From JAHEDH01 sp963753285 (lineage in GTDB: Bacteria; Actinomycetota; Acidimicrobiia; Spongiisociales; ZC4RG35), in assembly GCA_963753285.1 (NCBI GenBank), contig CAVWBT010000016.1, forward strand, positions 1 through 64,000: a stretch of 64,000 nucleotides of DNA, in the 5' to 3' direction. Each line of letters opens with the position of its first letter. The first letter of the stretch is position 1. The position numbers were made by a program, and so were the translations under genes. The notes under the pieces are model-generated. The model saw nothing but the letters and a program-made list of their open reading frames with translations, was not told where the DNA came from and searched no databases. Of the stretch, positions 37,816 to 47,453 are shown one piece after another.

Positions 37816-38150
37816 CGATCACGACCGAGATCACCACGACCGACCCAGCATGAACGGCGGATCGGCTTCGAAGCCGCCGGCTCGTGGATTCGGGGAACTG
37901 GTTGGGAGATCGACTTCACTGGTGTTCGGTCTCCGCCTGCTGCCGGCACCCTGCCTTCAGCTGTTGGATCGGTTTGATCATGGTGCCCTTCTTCGTGTCT
38001 CTCCTCGACCAGGACACCATCGGTGCCGGTAGTACCACCTGAGGACGAACGTCCCTTGTCGCGAGGTCGCTGCGCCGTTCACAATCACGTCATCGCGAGG
38101 TTTCGCGGCAGAGGCGGGTAGTTTCCCGTCGTCTCGAGAGAGGATCAGAC
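37816..38150. other. 335-base gap before BMP operon
   Basis: No gene recognised on either strand. It must contain the promoter of the ABC operon; an AGAGAGGA ribosome site precedes ATG 38151. No clear hairpin or riboswitch-like fold was found by eye. Confidence 0.4.
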
Positions 38151-39458
38151 ATGAAGAGGCACATGCGTCTCTGGGTGTTCGCCCTGGTGATGGCCCTGGT
38201 GGTGGCGGCCTGTGGCGGCGACGACGGGGCATCCGACGACACGACCGAAGAGGAAGCCCCGATCACGACCACGACCGCCGCTCCGGCGGACGACGGGGAA
38301 ACGACGACAACGGCTGAGTCTCCGGAGCCGTCGGACGACCCAGGCGAGCCGCTCGTGTTCGGCATGATCCTCGTCGGGCCCGAGGACGATCGCGGCTGGT
38401 CCCAGGCGCATCGCGAGGCGGGCGAGTACGTCGAGGAACAGCTCGGCGCCGAGATGATCGTCATCGACAAGGTGAACCCGGCCGACCGGCCCGACACCTC
38501 GCTCGAGCAGATCGTCGACGACATGGTCGACCAGGGGGCCGGGCTCATCTTCGCCACCTCCGACGACATGCGCGACGGGATCCTCGCCGCGGCCGCTGCC
38601 CACTCCGACATCCCGATGATCTGGTCGTCGGGCGACTCCGCCTGGGAGGACGGCGAGGCATTTGCCGGCCTCGACAACCTCGGCAACATCATGGGCGAGA
38701 TGGAGTACGGGAAGATGATCGCCGGGTGCGCAGCCGCCCTCGAGACCCAGACCGGGTCCATCGGCTACGTCGGCCCGCTCATCAACGACGAGACCCGACG
38801 TCTCGTCAACGCCGCCTACCTCGGCGCCAGCTACTGCTACGAGAACTTCCGGGGTGAGGATCCGGCCAGCCTCGACTTCGAGGTGAACTGGATCGGATTC
38901 TGGTTCAACATCCCCGGCGTGACCCTCGACCCGACCCAGGTGTCGAACGACTTCTTCGATGGTGGCGCCGACGTGCTCATCTCCGGCATCGACACGACCG
39001 AAGCGATCGTGCGTGCCGGCCAGCGCGCAGCTGCCGGCGAAGCAGTGTGGGCAGTGCCCTACGACTACGAAGGCGCCTGCGCCGAGGCGCCCGAGGTCTG
39101 CCTGGGCGTGCCGTACTTCAACTGGGGCCCCTCGTATCTCGAGATCGCCCAGGAGGTCCTCGACGGGACCTTCACCGCCGACTGGGAGTGGATCGGCCCC
39201 GACTGGAGCGACATCAACAACAAGGAGACGACGGCCGTCGGGTTCATCAAGGGTGACGGTCTCGGCGACGCCGAGGCCCAGCTCGACGAGTTCATCGCCG
39301 GTCTCGCCGACGGCAGCATCGATCTGTGGGTGGGTCCGCTCAACTTCCAGGACGGATCGCCGTTCCTCGCCGACGGCGAGGCGGCCACGACCCAACAGAT
39401 CTGGTACATGTCGCAGCTGCTGGAGGGTGTCACCGGCGCCTCCTCTGCCGAGGGCTGA
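38151..39458 (+). CDS. BMP-family substrate-binding lipoprotein
   Basis: A 435-residue lipoprotein: signal peptide LWVFALVMALVVAACGGDDG with lipobox VAAC, then an acidic/Thr linker. The BMP (PnrA-like) domain shows VFGMILVGPEDDRGWSQAHR, GAGLIFATSDDMRDGILAAA and GSIGYVGPLINDETRRLVNA. BMP proteins bind nucleosides for import. Followed by ATPase and two permeases, giving a full importer. Confidence 0.9.
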   Translation: MKRHMRLWVFALVMALVVAACGGDDGASDDTTEEEAPITTTTAAPADDGETTTTAESPEPSDDPGEPLVFGMILVGPEDDRGWSQAHREAGEYVEEQLGAEMIVIDKVNPADRPDTSLEQIVDDMVDQGAGLIFATSDDMRDGILAAAAAHSDIPMIWSSGDSAWEDGEAFAGLDNLGNIMGEMEYGKMIAGCAAALETQTGSIGYVGPLINDETRRLVNAAYLGASYCYENFRGEDPASLDFEVNWIGFWFNIPGVTLDPTQVSNDFFDGGADVLISGIDTTEAIVRAGQRAAAGEAVWAVPYDYEGACAEAPEVCLGVPYFNWGPSYLEIAQEVLDGTFTADWEWIGPDWSDINNKETTAVGFIKGDGLGDAEAQLDEFIAGLADGSIDLWVGPLNFQDGSPFLADGEAATTQQIWYMSQLLEGVTGASSAEG

Positions 39459-39471
39459 GACGAACGTCGTG

Positions 39472-39507
39472 CGTCGAGGGGGAGCCGGAACAGGCTCCCC
39501 CTCGACG
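39472..39507 (+). terminator. 15-bp perfect hairpin after BMP gene
   Basis: CGTCGAGGGGGAGCC-GGAACA-GGCTCCCCCTCGACG, 13 bases after the stop, without a T-run. Between a binding protein and its transporter genes this usually protects the upstream mRNA end or partially terminates, so the binding protein is made in excess. Confidence 0.75.
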
Positions 39508-39576
39508 GCGTTCCCCGATCTCCTCGCAATCCGGGGCGCATCGGTTGAGCGCAGCGACGAGACTCCCCTCCCAGCC

Positions 39577-41037
39577 ATGACGCTCGAAGTCAGATCCATC
39601 TCCAAGAGATTCGGCCCCGTCCAGGCCAACGACGGCGTCGACCTTTCGGTCGACCGCGGTGTGATCCATGCCGTGCTGGGCGAGAACGGCGCGGGCAAAT
39701 CGACCCTCATGAAGATCCTGTCCGGATTCCAGGACGCCGACTCCGGAGAGGTGTGGCTCGACGGATCCCGAATCGAGCTCGGGTCACCCCGGAGTGCCAT
39801 CGAGGCCGGAATCGGGATGCTGCATCAGGACCCGCTGGTGGCCCTGCCGTTCACCGTGCTCGACAACTTCGTGCTCGGCCGGCGAGGACGGATCGATCTC
39901 GCCGCCGCCAGGCGAGAGCTGGAGGAAGGGGCGGCCCGGCTCGGCTTCAAGCTCGACCCCGAAGCCACCACCCGCAGCCTGTCGGTCGGCGAACGCCAGC
40001 AGCTCGAGATCGTCCGCCTCCTCGCCCTGGGGGTGCGGGTCCTCATCCTCGACGAGCCGACCAGCGGGATCACCACCGGCCAGCGCGAATCGCTGTTCGC
40101 GGCGCTCCGCCGTCTCGCCACCGACGGCCTCATCGTCCTGTTCGTGTCGCACAAGCTCGAAGAGATCGAGGACCTGTGCCACAAGGTGACGGTCATGCGC
40201 CAAGGTCGCGTCGTTGGCGAGACGGACCTGCCGTGCCCGACCGAACAGCTCGTCGAGATGATGTTCGGGCGTTCGGTGGTCCTCGCCGGCAGCGACGATC
40301 ATCGCACCGGCCAGACGGTGCTGTCGGTCCGAAACCTCGAGGTCTCGACCGACCGCCGTCGAATTCGTGACGCCTCGATCGAGATCGAAGCGGGCGAGAT
40401 CGTCGGATTGGCAGGTCTGGCAGGGAGCGGTCAGCGGGCGCTCATGCGCGGCGTGGCCGGCCTCGACCGGCTCAAGTCAGGCTCGGTCCACCTGGGCTCG
40501 ACCGACGTGACTGGCCTGTCCTATCGGGAGACCCGGGAGCTCGGAGTCCGCTACCTGGCGGCCGGACGACTCGAAGAGGGGTTGTTCGTTGGCCTCACGA
40601 TCACCGAGCACATGGCGCTCGCCGAACCGGGCGATTCCCGGCTGATCGACTGGTCGACCGCCGAGGACCGGGCTCGGAGGGCGATCGAGGAGTATCACAT
40701 CGTGGGGAATCCGGACTCGGTGGTCGAGTCGCTTTCCGGCGGCAACCAGCAGCGGGTGCTGCTGGCGATGCTGTCAGCGGATCTGAAGCTCCTGTTGATG
40801 GAGGAGCCCACCCGCGGTCTCGACATCGAATCGGCCGACGAGGTGTGGTCTCGCATCGTCGAGCGGGCCCGTGGGGGCACCGCCATCGTCTTCGCCTCCG
40901 CCGACCTCGACGAGCTGATACGCCACTGCGACCGGATCGCCGTCTGCTTCGACGGCCGGATCCTCGACGTCGTGGACACGGCCGAGATCGACGCCGACCG
41001 GCTGGGAGCCCTCATCGGCGGAAAGGTGGCCACATGA
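39577..41037 (+). CDS. ABC transporter ATP-binding protein, two nucleotide-binding domains
   Basis: A 486-residue duplicated ATPase of the sugar/nucleoside type. Domain 1: Walker A GENGAGKST, signature TRSLSVGERQQLEIVRLLAL, Walker B VLILDEPTSG. Domain 2: degenerate Walker A GLAGSGQRALMRG, signature ESLSGGNQQRVLLAMLS, Walker B LLLMEEPTRGLD. ATGA overlap with the first permease. Confidence 0.93.
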   Translation: MTLEVRSISKRFGPVQANDGVDLSVDRGVIHAVLGENGAGKSTLMKILSGFQDADSGEVWLDGSRIELGSPRSAIEAGIGMLHQDPLVALPFTVLDNFVLGRRGRIDLAAARRELEEGAARLGFKLDPEATTRSLSVGERQQLEIVRLLALGVRVLILDEPTSGITTGQRESLFAALRRLATDGLIVLFVSHKLEEIEDLCHKVTVMRQGRVVGETDLPCPTEQLVEMMFGRSVVLAGSDDHRTGQTVLSVRNLEVSTDRRRIRDASIEIEAGEIVGLAGLAGSGQRALMRGVAGLDRLKSGSVHLGSTDVTGLSYRETRELGVRYLAAGRLEEGLFVGLTITEHMALAEPGDSRLIDWSTAEDRARRAIEEYHIVGNPDSVVESLSGGNQQRVLLAMLSADLKLLLMEEPTRGLDIESADEVWSRIVERARGGTAIVFASADLDELIRHCDRIAVCFDGRILDVVDTAEIDADRLGALIGGKVAT

Positions 41038-42089
41038 CGTTCCTACGCCGCTTCGTGCTCCCCGTGGCCGCGTCGCTCGCCTTCGGAGTGGTCCTGCTGT
41101 GGCTGTCCGGGGCTCCGCCGCTCGAGGCGCTGGCAGCGCTCGTCGACGGATCGGTCGGATCCACCGGCAAGCTGGCGGACACCCTGACCGCGTGGGCGCC
41201 GCTGGCGCTGGCGGCCGCAGGCCTCGTCGTGACGTTCTCTGCGGGTCTGTGGAACATCGGTGTCGAAGGTCAGGTCATCGCCGGGGCGATCGTCGCCACC
41301 TGGGCCGCCCGCGAGATCCCGGGACCGGGATGGGTCGTGATGGTCGCCGCCCTCGTCCTCGGATTCGTCGGTGGCGCGCTGTGGGGATCCCTCGCCGGCA
41401 TCCTGCGGGTCCGGTGGAACGTCAACGAGATCTTCGGCGGTCTCGGGCTGTTCTTCGTCGCCCAAGCCGTCGCCACCTACCTCGTCATCGGGCCGTGGAA
41501 GCGCCAGGGGATCGCCTCGACGTCGGGAACCGACCTCTTTCGGGAAGAGGTGTGGCTGCCCACGATCGGCGACACCAGGGCCTCGCTTCCCGCCATCGGG
41601 GTCGCCCTCGCCTCGCTCTGGTTCGTGTGGTGGCTGCTGGGGCGCACCCGCTATGGCCTGGAGTTCCGTGCCGTCGGCCGGAACCTCGAGTCGGCCCGGC
41701 TGGTGGGAATCCGCAGCGAGGCCGTCATGCTCGGGGCGTTCGGCGTCGGCGGCGGCCTCGCCGGACTGGCCGGTGCGGTGCTGGCGATCGGGGTGCAGCA
41801 CAAGCTGGTGCCCGCCATCGCCGGGGGCCGCGGATTCCTCGCCATCCTCATCGTGCTTCTGGCCGCATTCTCGATCCGTTGGGCGGGCCCGATCGCCCTG
41901 TTCTTCGCGGCGATCTCCGTGGGGTCTTCCCAGCTCGACCTCCGGCTCGACCTGGACTCCTCGCTCGGCGGGGTCCTGCAGGGCGTGATCGTCCTCATCG
42001 CCATCATCGCCGGGGCGTACCAGGTTCGGCGGGGCATCGCCCGGAGCCTGCCGGGAGCGCCGGTGGCGGGCGGACGAGAGGAAGCATGA
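41034..42089 (+). CDS. ABC transporter permease 1 (BPD_transp_2)
   Basis: A 351-residue permease with 8-10 hydrophobic segments. SAGLWNIGVEGQVIAGAIVA and LRVRWNVNEIFGGLGLFFVA are characteristic of nucleoside importer permeases (NupP/YufP type); GRNLESARLVGIRSE is the coupling loop. It ends 13 bases before permease 2. Confidence 0.92.
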   Translation: MTFLRRFVLPVAASLAFGVVLLWLSGAPPLEALAALVDGSVGSTGKLADTLTAWAPLALAAAGLVVTFSAGLWNIGVEGQVIAGAIVATWAAREIPGPGWVVMVAALVLGFVGGALWGSLAGILRVRWNVNEIFGGLGLFFVAQAVATYLVIGPWKRQGIASTSGTDLFREEVWLPTIGDTRASLPAIGVALASLWFVWWLLGRTRYGLEFRAVGRNLESARLVGIRSEAVMLGAFGVGGGLAGLAGAVLAIGVQHKLVPAIAGGRGFLAILIVLLAAFSIRWAGPIALFFAAISVGSSQLDLRLDLDSSLGGVLQGVIVLIAIIAGAYQVRRGIARSLPGAPVAGGREEA

Positions 42090-42102
42090 AGGACCTCTGC
42101 TG

Positions 42103-43044
42103 ATGGACGCCACACTCGCCTCGATCATCGCCGCCGCCGCTCCGCTCGTCTTCGCCGCCGTCGGAGAGACCATCACCGAACGCGCCGGAGTGGTGAACCT
42201 GTCGCTCGACGGCTCGATCCTCCTGTCGGCGATGGCGGGCTTCGCCATTGCATCGACGACCGACTCGGTCGTGCTCGGCTTCGCCGCCGCTGCCGCCACA
42301 TCGGGGATCTTCGCCCTGATCGTCGCCTGGTCGGGAATCGTCCTGAAGATGAACCAGATCGCCGTGGGATTCGTTCTCACGCTGCTCGGCGCCTCCCTGT
42401 CCGCCTTCCTCGGGGATCCGTTCGTCCGCCAGCCCGGCCCACAGGTGGCGGCGAGGCCGATCCCGGTGCTCGAGGACATCCCCCTCGTGGGGCAGGCGCT
42501 CTTCGGCCAGAACGTGTCCGTGTACGCCAGCCTGGTACTGGTCGTGGTTGCGTCGCTGTTCCTGTCACGCTCGCGGGTCGGCCGCGAACTTCGGGCGGTG
42601 GGGGAGAGGCCCGAAGCAGCCCACGCCCGGGGTATCCCGGTCAACCGGTATCGATACCTCGCCACCCTGGCCGGCGGCCTGCTGGTGGGCATCGGAGGGG
42701 CTGCCTTCAGCCTCGACCAGAAGGCGGGATGGTCCGAGGGTGTCACGGCGGGCTTCGGCTGGATCGCGCTCGCCATCGTCATCTTCGGTGGCTGGCGGCC
42801 GATGCGGGTGGCGCTGGGCTGTTACCTCTTCGGGGCGTTGCAGGTGGTGGCGCTCAAGCTGCAGCCCGTCTTCCCCGGGCTGTCGCAGATCCTGCCATCG
42901 TTCCCGTTCCCGCTGATGATCTTCGCGCTCGTCGTCGTCAACTCGAAGACGCTCCGGCTGGCGGTGGCCCGCTGGCCGCGAGTCGGCCGGTTCCTGGTGC
43001 CGGTGCCGCCGGCTGCGCTCGGGACCAACTTCGCCACCGACTGA
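42103..43044 (+). CDS. ABC transporter permease 2 (BPD_transp_2)
   Basis: A 313-residue permease: TERAGVVNLSLDGSILLSAM, GIVLKMNQIAVGFVLTLLGA and coupling loop VGERPEAAHARGIPVNRYRY. It completes a BMP-ATPase-permease-permease importer, the standard nucleoside uptake order. Confidence 0.92.
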   Translation: MDATLASIIAAAAPLVFAAVGETITERAGVVNLSLDGSILLSAMAGFAIASTTDSVVLGFAAAAATSGIFALIVAWSGIVLKMNQIAVGFVLTLLGASLSAFLGDPFVRQPGPQVAARPIPVLEDIPLVGQALFGQNVSVYASLVLVVVASLFLSRSRVGRELRAVGERPEAAHARGIPVNRYRYLATLAGGLLVGIGGAAFSLDQKAGWSEGVTAGFGWIALAIVIFGGWRPMRVALGCYLFGALQVVALKLQPVFPGLSQILPSFPFPLMIFALVVVNSKTLRLAVARWPRVGRFLVPVPPAALGTNFATD

Positions 43045-43412
43045 TCGCCGAGCCGGGAGGTCTTGCGAGGGCTTCGAGCGACTCTGCGAGGCGTCGCCTG
43101 GGTCCGGGCGACACGCCGTCGCAAGGCCGGTACAAGATGGTCTCTGTCGAGGGATTCTCGCTCCCCGCCGGACCGTGCCGGGTAGGGCGAGACCGGGTTC
43201 TGATTGCGGCAGGAAGGCCTGCAAGAGCGGAACCGCTCCGAGGCGCCAGCTCGACGGGGACGTTGTCGAAGAAGTAATCGGCGGCGGAAGTGTCCTCACC
43301 ACGTTCGGTCAAGGTGCGAACCACCGTGGAAGGTGTGCGTCTCATCGAACGGCGTCACATGCGTCTTACCTGCCAGGTAGCCTTGGTCGCCGCCAAGACC
43401 CTCGAATAGGAC
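43045..43412. other. 368-base gap, nothing recognised
   Basis: After the ABC operon. A minus frame near 43345-43180 (TLTERGEDTSAADYFFDNVP) is open but matches no family I know. No clear terminator was found. Confidence 0.4.
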
Positions 43413-44591
43413 ATGTCGCGTACGACGTCGGGCCACCTACTCATCGCTGACATCAGCGGATACACCAAGTACCTCAGTTCATCGGAGCTGGAGCACGCCC
43501 AGGAAGTGCTGAGCTCGTTGATGGAGCTGCTCATCGACCGCACGCTGCCGCCGTTGCGGGTTGCCGGCCTTCGGGGTGACGCCGTGTTCAGCTACGGCCT
43601 TGCGGGCGTGGGACAGGGCGGGCAGGCGCTCGTCGAGATGATCGAGGACACCTACGTTGCGTTCCGTCGGGCCATCGAGCAGATGGTGATCAACACCACC
43701 TGTCAGTGCAATGCGTGCGCCAACATCTCCACGCTCGACCTCAAGTTCTTCGTCCACCACGGAGCGTTCTCGATCAGCCCGCTTCGGGGTACCGATGAGT
43801 TGGTGGGCTCTGCAGTGAACGAGCTGTTCCGTCTCCTCAAGAACGACATCACCGATACCACCGGCATTCGTGCCTATACCGCTTACAGCGTCGAGGCGGT
43901 CGAGGCGCTGGGCCTGGATGGGTTCACCACGAATCTCGTCCGGCACACCGAGACCTACCCGGATCTGGAGCCACTCACGGTGTGGATCCAGGACATGCAC
44001 CCGGTCTGGGAACGCGATCAGAGCGGTACACGCTTCCAGATCGACCCGGATGAGGTGCTCGTCCGGGTCGAGACCGAGCTTCCTGTCCCGCTCGCCGTTG
44101 CATGGGAGCTGTTTCTCCAGCCGAGATACCGCTCGATCGTCTTCGGACTCGACCGCCAGGAACCGGGTCGACGACAGCAGGGGCGGATCGCAGAAGGATC
44201 GGTGTTCACCTGCTATCACGGACAGAGCGGTGTCACGACCCAGACCGTGCTCGCCCTCCAACCCATGGACCACATGGTCACCGAGGACACGACTCCCATC
44301 CCCGGCGCGAGGATCTTCGACCAGATCGACCTTCACCCGAACGGCGATTCAACGGTTGTCACGATCACGTGCAGCAGAGCCCGCGGTCCGCGGATCTCAC
44401 GCTTCGTCAACGATCTCGTTGGCCGCCGGCTTCTCCGCCCGCGACTCGGCAGAGGGCTTGCCGCCTTCCGCGAAGAGGTCGAGCGCGAGTTGGCCGACGG
44501 CACCCTGGCGATCCCCGAACCCAACGACGGCATCGCGTCAGAGGTCGAAGCAGCGGTCATCAGCAGCCTTGCCCCTGACGACGACGAGTAG
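43413..44591 (+). CDS. DUF2652 cyclase-like domain fused to SRPBCC domain
   Basis: A 392-residue protein. Residues 1-170 follow the DUF2652 pattern related to class III nucleotide cyclases (SGHLLIADISGYTKYLSSSE, LRGDAVFSY, GTDELVGSAVNELFRLLKND). The cyclase metal Asp in ADISGYT and later DAVF are present, but substrate-binding residues cannot be confirmed. Residues ~215-370 resemble a polyketide-cyclase-type SRPBCC domain (ELPVPLAVAWELFLQPRYRS). It may sense a ligand or make a nucleotide; no activity is claimed. Confidence 0.78.
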   Translation: MSRTTSGHLLIADISGYTKYLSSSELEHAQEVLSSLMELLIDRTLPPLRVAGLRGDAVFSYGLAGVGQGGQALVEMIEDTYVAFRRAIEQMVINTTCQCNACANISTLDLKFFVHHGAFSISPLRGTDELVGSAVNELFRLLKNDITDTTGIRAYTAYSVEAVEALGLDGFTTNLVRHTETYPDLEPLTVWIQDMHPVWERDQSGTRFQIDPDEVLVRVETELPVPLAVAWELFLQPRYRSIVFGLDRQEPGRRQQGRIAEGSVFTCYHGQSGVTTQTVLALQPMDHMVTEDTTPIPGARIFDQIDLHPNGDSTVVTITCSRARGPRISRFVNDLVGRRLLRPRLGRGLAAFREEVERELADGTLAIPEPNDGIASEVEAAVISSLAPDDDE

Positions 44592-45011
44592 CTCGCCCGC
44601 CGCTCGGCTCGGTACCCACGGCAGGACCTGAGTAGGTGGGGATCGCTGGAGGTGGAAGTTCGGTCGGGCGTGGCGAGCCGTGGGTGAAGGCGCTCCTGGC
44701 AGCCGTCGTAGACCCACGGTGTGAATCCGTGCGATCCCGATGACACCCACGAGCTGCTCTTCTCGATGCTTTCGGCGTCTTGTTGCCCGGCGATGACCAT
44801 TGGTGGCATGTCGTCGGCTTTGGCTGGGACTCACTGAGCCGGGAGCTGCGGTCAGCGGACCGAGCAGGTGCCCTCGCCGGAGCCGTTGTTCGAGTGTGCC
44901 AGGCTCTGGACGAGGTGTGCCGTTGGCTCCGGCGGGGCAGGTGTTCGGCGCGTGGTCGAGATCGACGCCACCCGGGTCGTACGGCGGGACGCCTCGTGAG
45001 ACTGGTTCAGA
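44592..45011. other. 420-base gap, nothing recognised
   Basis: No supported gene. Minus frames (e.g. HTVGLRRLPGAPSPTARHAR) have no family signature. Neither transposase motifs nor terminal inverted repeats are visible. Confidence 0.35.
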
Positions 45012-45929
45012 TCATGCCAGGGCAGCCAGAGGGTCGATGCCCGTGAGCTCGACCGATGCGTCCCAGAAGCGGCGCTGAAGGTCCTCGTCATTGGCCGTTG
45101 CGCTGCTCTCAGCATGGCCGGCCGGCCCCGACATCTCACGGAAGCGGGTCGGGCCGGCGTAAGCGCCGCCGTCGATGTCGGGCGACGTCGCTGCCATCAG
45201 GCTCGGCCACGATCCCTGCTCCGCCGAGTTGAGAACCAACCCGACCAGCGGCATCAGCATCCGGATCGGCCCGGAGAAGTGGCGCGCTAGTTCGGTGCGG
45301 GCAATGCCCGGGTGGGCAGCCAGGGCTCGGATCGGGGACCCGGCAGAACGGAGTTGTCGATCGAGCTCGAACGTGAACAGCAGGTTGGCGAGCTTGCTCT
45401 GCCCGTAGCGGGCGTCAGCCGAATAGCTCTGTTCGGCCTGAAGGTCGTCGAAGAAGATCTCCGCATCGCGGTGGGCAAGCGATGAGACGCTCACGACTCG
45501 TGCCGCAGGCGCCGTGGCGAGCAGCGGCAACAGGTGTCCGGTCAGTGCGAAGTGTCCGAGGTGGTTCACCCCGAGCTGGAGTTCGAAGCCGTCCGCGGTC
45601 GTCCCGTACGGCGGCATCATCACGCCGGCGTTGTTGATGAGCAGGTCGAGGCGGTCCTCACCTTCGCGCAGCCGACCAGCAGCGTCCTCGACGGCCGCCA
45701 GCGAGGACAAGTCCAACGTCAGGACGTCCGCCTCACTGCCCGGCGCCTCACCCAGCAGGCGGCGCAGCGCCTCGGCGCCCCTGTCGGCGGAGCGAGACCC
45801 GATCAGCACCCGCGCGCCCGCCTTCGCGAGGTGGACGGCTGTCCAGTAACCGAGTCCCGTGTTCGCCCCTGTGACCAGGGCAGTGCGACCGTGTTGTTCT
45901 GGGACGTCGCGTGCGGTGAAGCCTGACAT
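45012..45929 (-). CDS. short-chain dehydrogenase, retinol-dehydrogenase-like
   Basis: An intact 305-residue SDR: ALVTGANTGLGYWTAVHLAK binds NAD(P), NNAGVMMPP follows, catalytic Ser lies in VVSVSSLAHRDAEIFFDDLQ and Tyr/Lys in YGQSKLANLLF. The LGYWTA variant and ADG-FELQLGVNHLGHFALTG are typical of WWOX/retinol-dehydrogenase-like SDRs. ATG 45929 is used. Confidence 0.9.
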   Translation of the reverse strand: MSGFTARDVPEQHGRTALVTGANTGLGYWTAVHLAKAGARVLIGSRSADRGAEALRRLLGEAPGSEADVLTLDLSSLAAVEDAAGRLREGEDRLDLLINNAGVMMPPYGTTADGFELQLGVNHLGHFALTGHLLPLLATAPAARVVSVSSLAHRDAEIFFDDLQAEQSYSADARYGQSKLANLLFTFELDRQLRSAGSPIRALAAHPGIARTELARHFSGPIRMLMPLVGLVLNSAEQGSWPSLMAATSPDIDGGAYAGPTRFREMSGPAGHAESSATANDEDLQRRFWDASVELTGIDPLAALA

Positions 45930-46091
45930 TGGCGTGCTCTTTCGTCGTGAGAGATCAGTGCACGAACCCAATGGGGGTGCACGAGGGCCGGGCCTCTGCG
46001 AGTGAAAGCAGACCTCCCCGGCAACCCCGCAATATCAAGGTGAGGTGCATCGAAGGCTTCTTCTTTGCCGACGGGTACGTCCCCGAAATGG

Positions 46092-46136
46092 GAGGAGGGC
46101 GCTTGGGTCGTGACGGGTGACCCGGGTGCCCTCCTC
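46092..46136 (-). terminator. GAGGAGGGC/GCCCTCCTC hairpin after aquaporin gene
   Basis: Nine-bp perfect outer stem with an inner TGGGTC/GACCC(G) helix, 24 bases after the aquaporin stop on the minus strand. A strong structure without a T-run. Confidence 0.6.
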
Positions 46137-46159
46137 AGTGAAGGCTGCGAACCGACCTG

Positions 46160-46906
46160 TCAGGCAGAAACGAGGTCGTCTTCCTTCTCACCCATCAGCA
46201 TCCGGTAGAGCAACCCGCCGAGGACGCCGCCGATGATTGGTGCCACCCAGAACAGCCAGAGCTGGGGCAGATAGTCGCCGCCGGCGAACAGCGCCTGGGA
46301 CGTCGAACGGGCGGGATTGACCGACGTGTTGGTCACCGGGATCGAAACCAGGTGGATCAACGTGAGCATCAGTCCGATCGCCAACCCGCCGAAGCCGGCG
46401 GCGGCACCACGGGCGGTGGCTCCCATGATGACCACCAGAAACATCGCAGTCATCACGATCTCTGTGACGAGCGCCGCTCCCATGCTGAACCCGCCCGGGG
46501 ACAGATCGCCGTACCCGTTCGCAGCGAACGCTCCGGGAGCGGTGTTGTCGATCTCGAAACCCGACTGTCCAGAGGCGATCAGGAAGATGATCCCGGCGGC
46601 GATGATGGCGCCCACGACCTGCGCGCCGATATAGGCAGCGGCCTTGTTGGCGGGGAATCGACGACCCGCCACCAGCCCGAGCGTGACAGCCGGGTTGAAA
46701 TGGCCTCCCGACACGTGCCCGAGGGCGTACGCCCCGGTCAGGACGGTCAACCCGAAGGCCAGGCTCACTCCGAGAAACCCGAGGCCGAGTCCATTCTCGG
46801 TTCCGTCGCCCACTTGGACGACGGCGGCGAGCACCGCGGCCCCGCAACCCCCGAGTACCAATCCCATGGTGCCGATCAACTCGGCACTCAACTCTCTCAC
46901 GTTCAC
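46160..46906 (-). CDS. aquaporin Z-like MIP channel
   Basis: A 248-residue, six-helix MIP channel with two NPA motifs, VSGGHFNPAVTLGLVAGRRF and NTSVNPARSTSQALFAGG. The residue pattern around the second NPA (NPARS) fits water-selective AqpZ more than glycerol facilitators. GTG 46906 (or 46900) follows GGAGGG. Confidence 0.92.
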   Translation of the reverse strand: MNVRELSAELIGTMGLVLGGCGAAVLAAVVQVGDGTENGLGLGFLGVSLAFGLTVLTGAYALGHVSGGHFNPAVTLGLVAGRRFPANKAAAYIGAQVVGAIIAAGIIFLIASGQSGFEIDNTAPGAFAANGYGDLSPGGFSMGAALVTEIVMTAMFLVVIMGATARGAAAGFGGLAIGLMLTLIHLVSIPVTNTSVNPARSTSQALFAGGDYLPQLWLFWVAPIIGGVLGGLLYRMLMGEKEDDLVSA

Positions 46907-47160
46907 GACGGTCCCTCCTCGGCCGGCGGTTCAGCAGTACGCCGCAAATGTATCGCTGCCGCATGTCCCATGGCGGTCAATCCTGCTCTGTGTGGCCAAC
47001 TCGGGACATCGACCGGTGTCGCACCCTCCCGTTTCCGACAGAGCTGGAGGATGAACGGTGGGACGGAGGATCCGACCGATGCGGCAAATCTGCGGGACGG
47101 TGCTCTCCGGTGGCGACGCGGTCGAGGAGGCGTCGGCCCTGTGAAGGTCGGCCCGAGCTG
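46907..47160. other. divergent gap, aquaporin promoter side
   Basis: About 250 bases with no supported gene; it should hold the aquaporin promoter. Confidence 0.3.
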
Positions 47161-47310
47161 GTGGACACCCACGGTGACGACGTTCCCGACACGGTCTTCT
47201 CGGTAGTCATTGCGACCGTCGAGACCGTCAGGCTCGATCCGACGGCGACGACCGCTGAGCTCGAAGCTCAGAAGGACATCCTCGAGGTCGTGAATCTCGC
47301 TGCCGGCTGA
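47161..47310 (+). CDS. small 49-residue protein
   Basis: VDTHGDDVPDTVFSVVIATV followed by a helix (ELEAQKDILEVVNLAAG) and a stop just before a strong terminator hairpin. GTG 47161 has a weak GAGCTG upstream. The terminator is the main argument that something is transcribed. Family unknown. Confidence 0.4.
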   Translation: MDTHGDDVPDTVFSVVIATVETVRLDPTATTAELEAQKDILEVVNLAAG

Positions 47311-47321
47311 GCCGGTTCAGT

Positions 47322-47354
47322 AGAGGGGGGCGCCCGAGCTGTGGCGCCCCCTCT
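47322..47354 (+). terminator. GC-rich hairpin, 12-bp stem with one bulge
   Basis: AGAGGGGG(G)CGCC - CGAGCTGT - GGCGCCCCCTCT, 12 bases after the small gene stop. No T-run. Confidence 0.65.
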
Positions 47355-47453
47355 GCGCGTGAAATGGGGCAGTCAGCCGGCGTGACCGTCGTGGGCTGCC
47401 CGATAGGGCACCGACATCGAGTGGGATGGGTGATCAGCGCGTCAGATGGGTGA

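Noticed and set aside
41043..42782. 579-codon minus-strand frame
   Set aside because: Antisense to the two permeases, composition typical of a shadow.
44690..44730. tRNA-like anticodon arm on the minus strand (CACGG/CCGTG)
   Set aside because: A 5-bp stem exists but no T-arm or acceptor follows, and the loop does not place a sensible anticodon.
44592..45011. possible transposase remnant
   Set aside because: No catalytic motif or terminal inverted repeats found on either strand.
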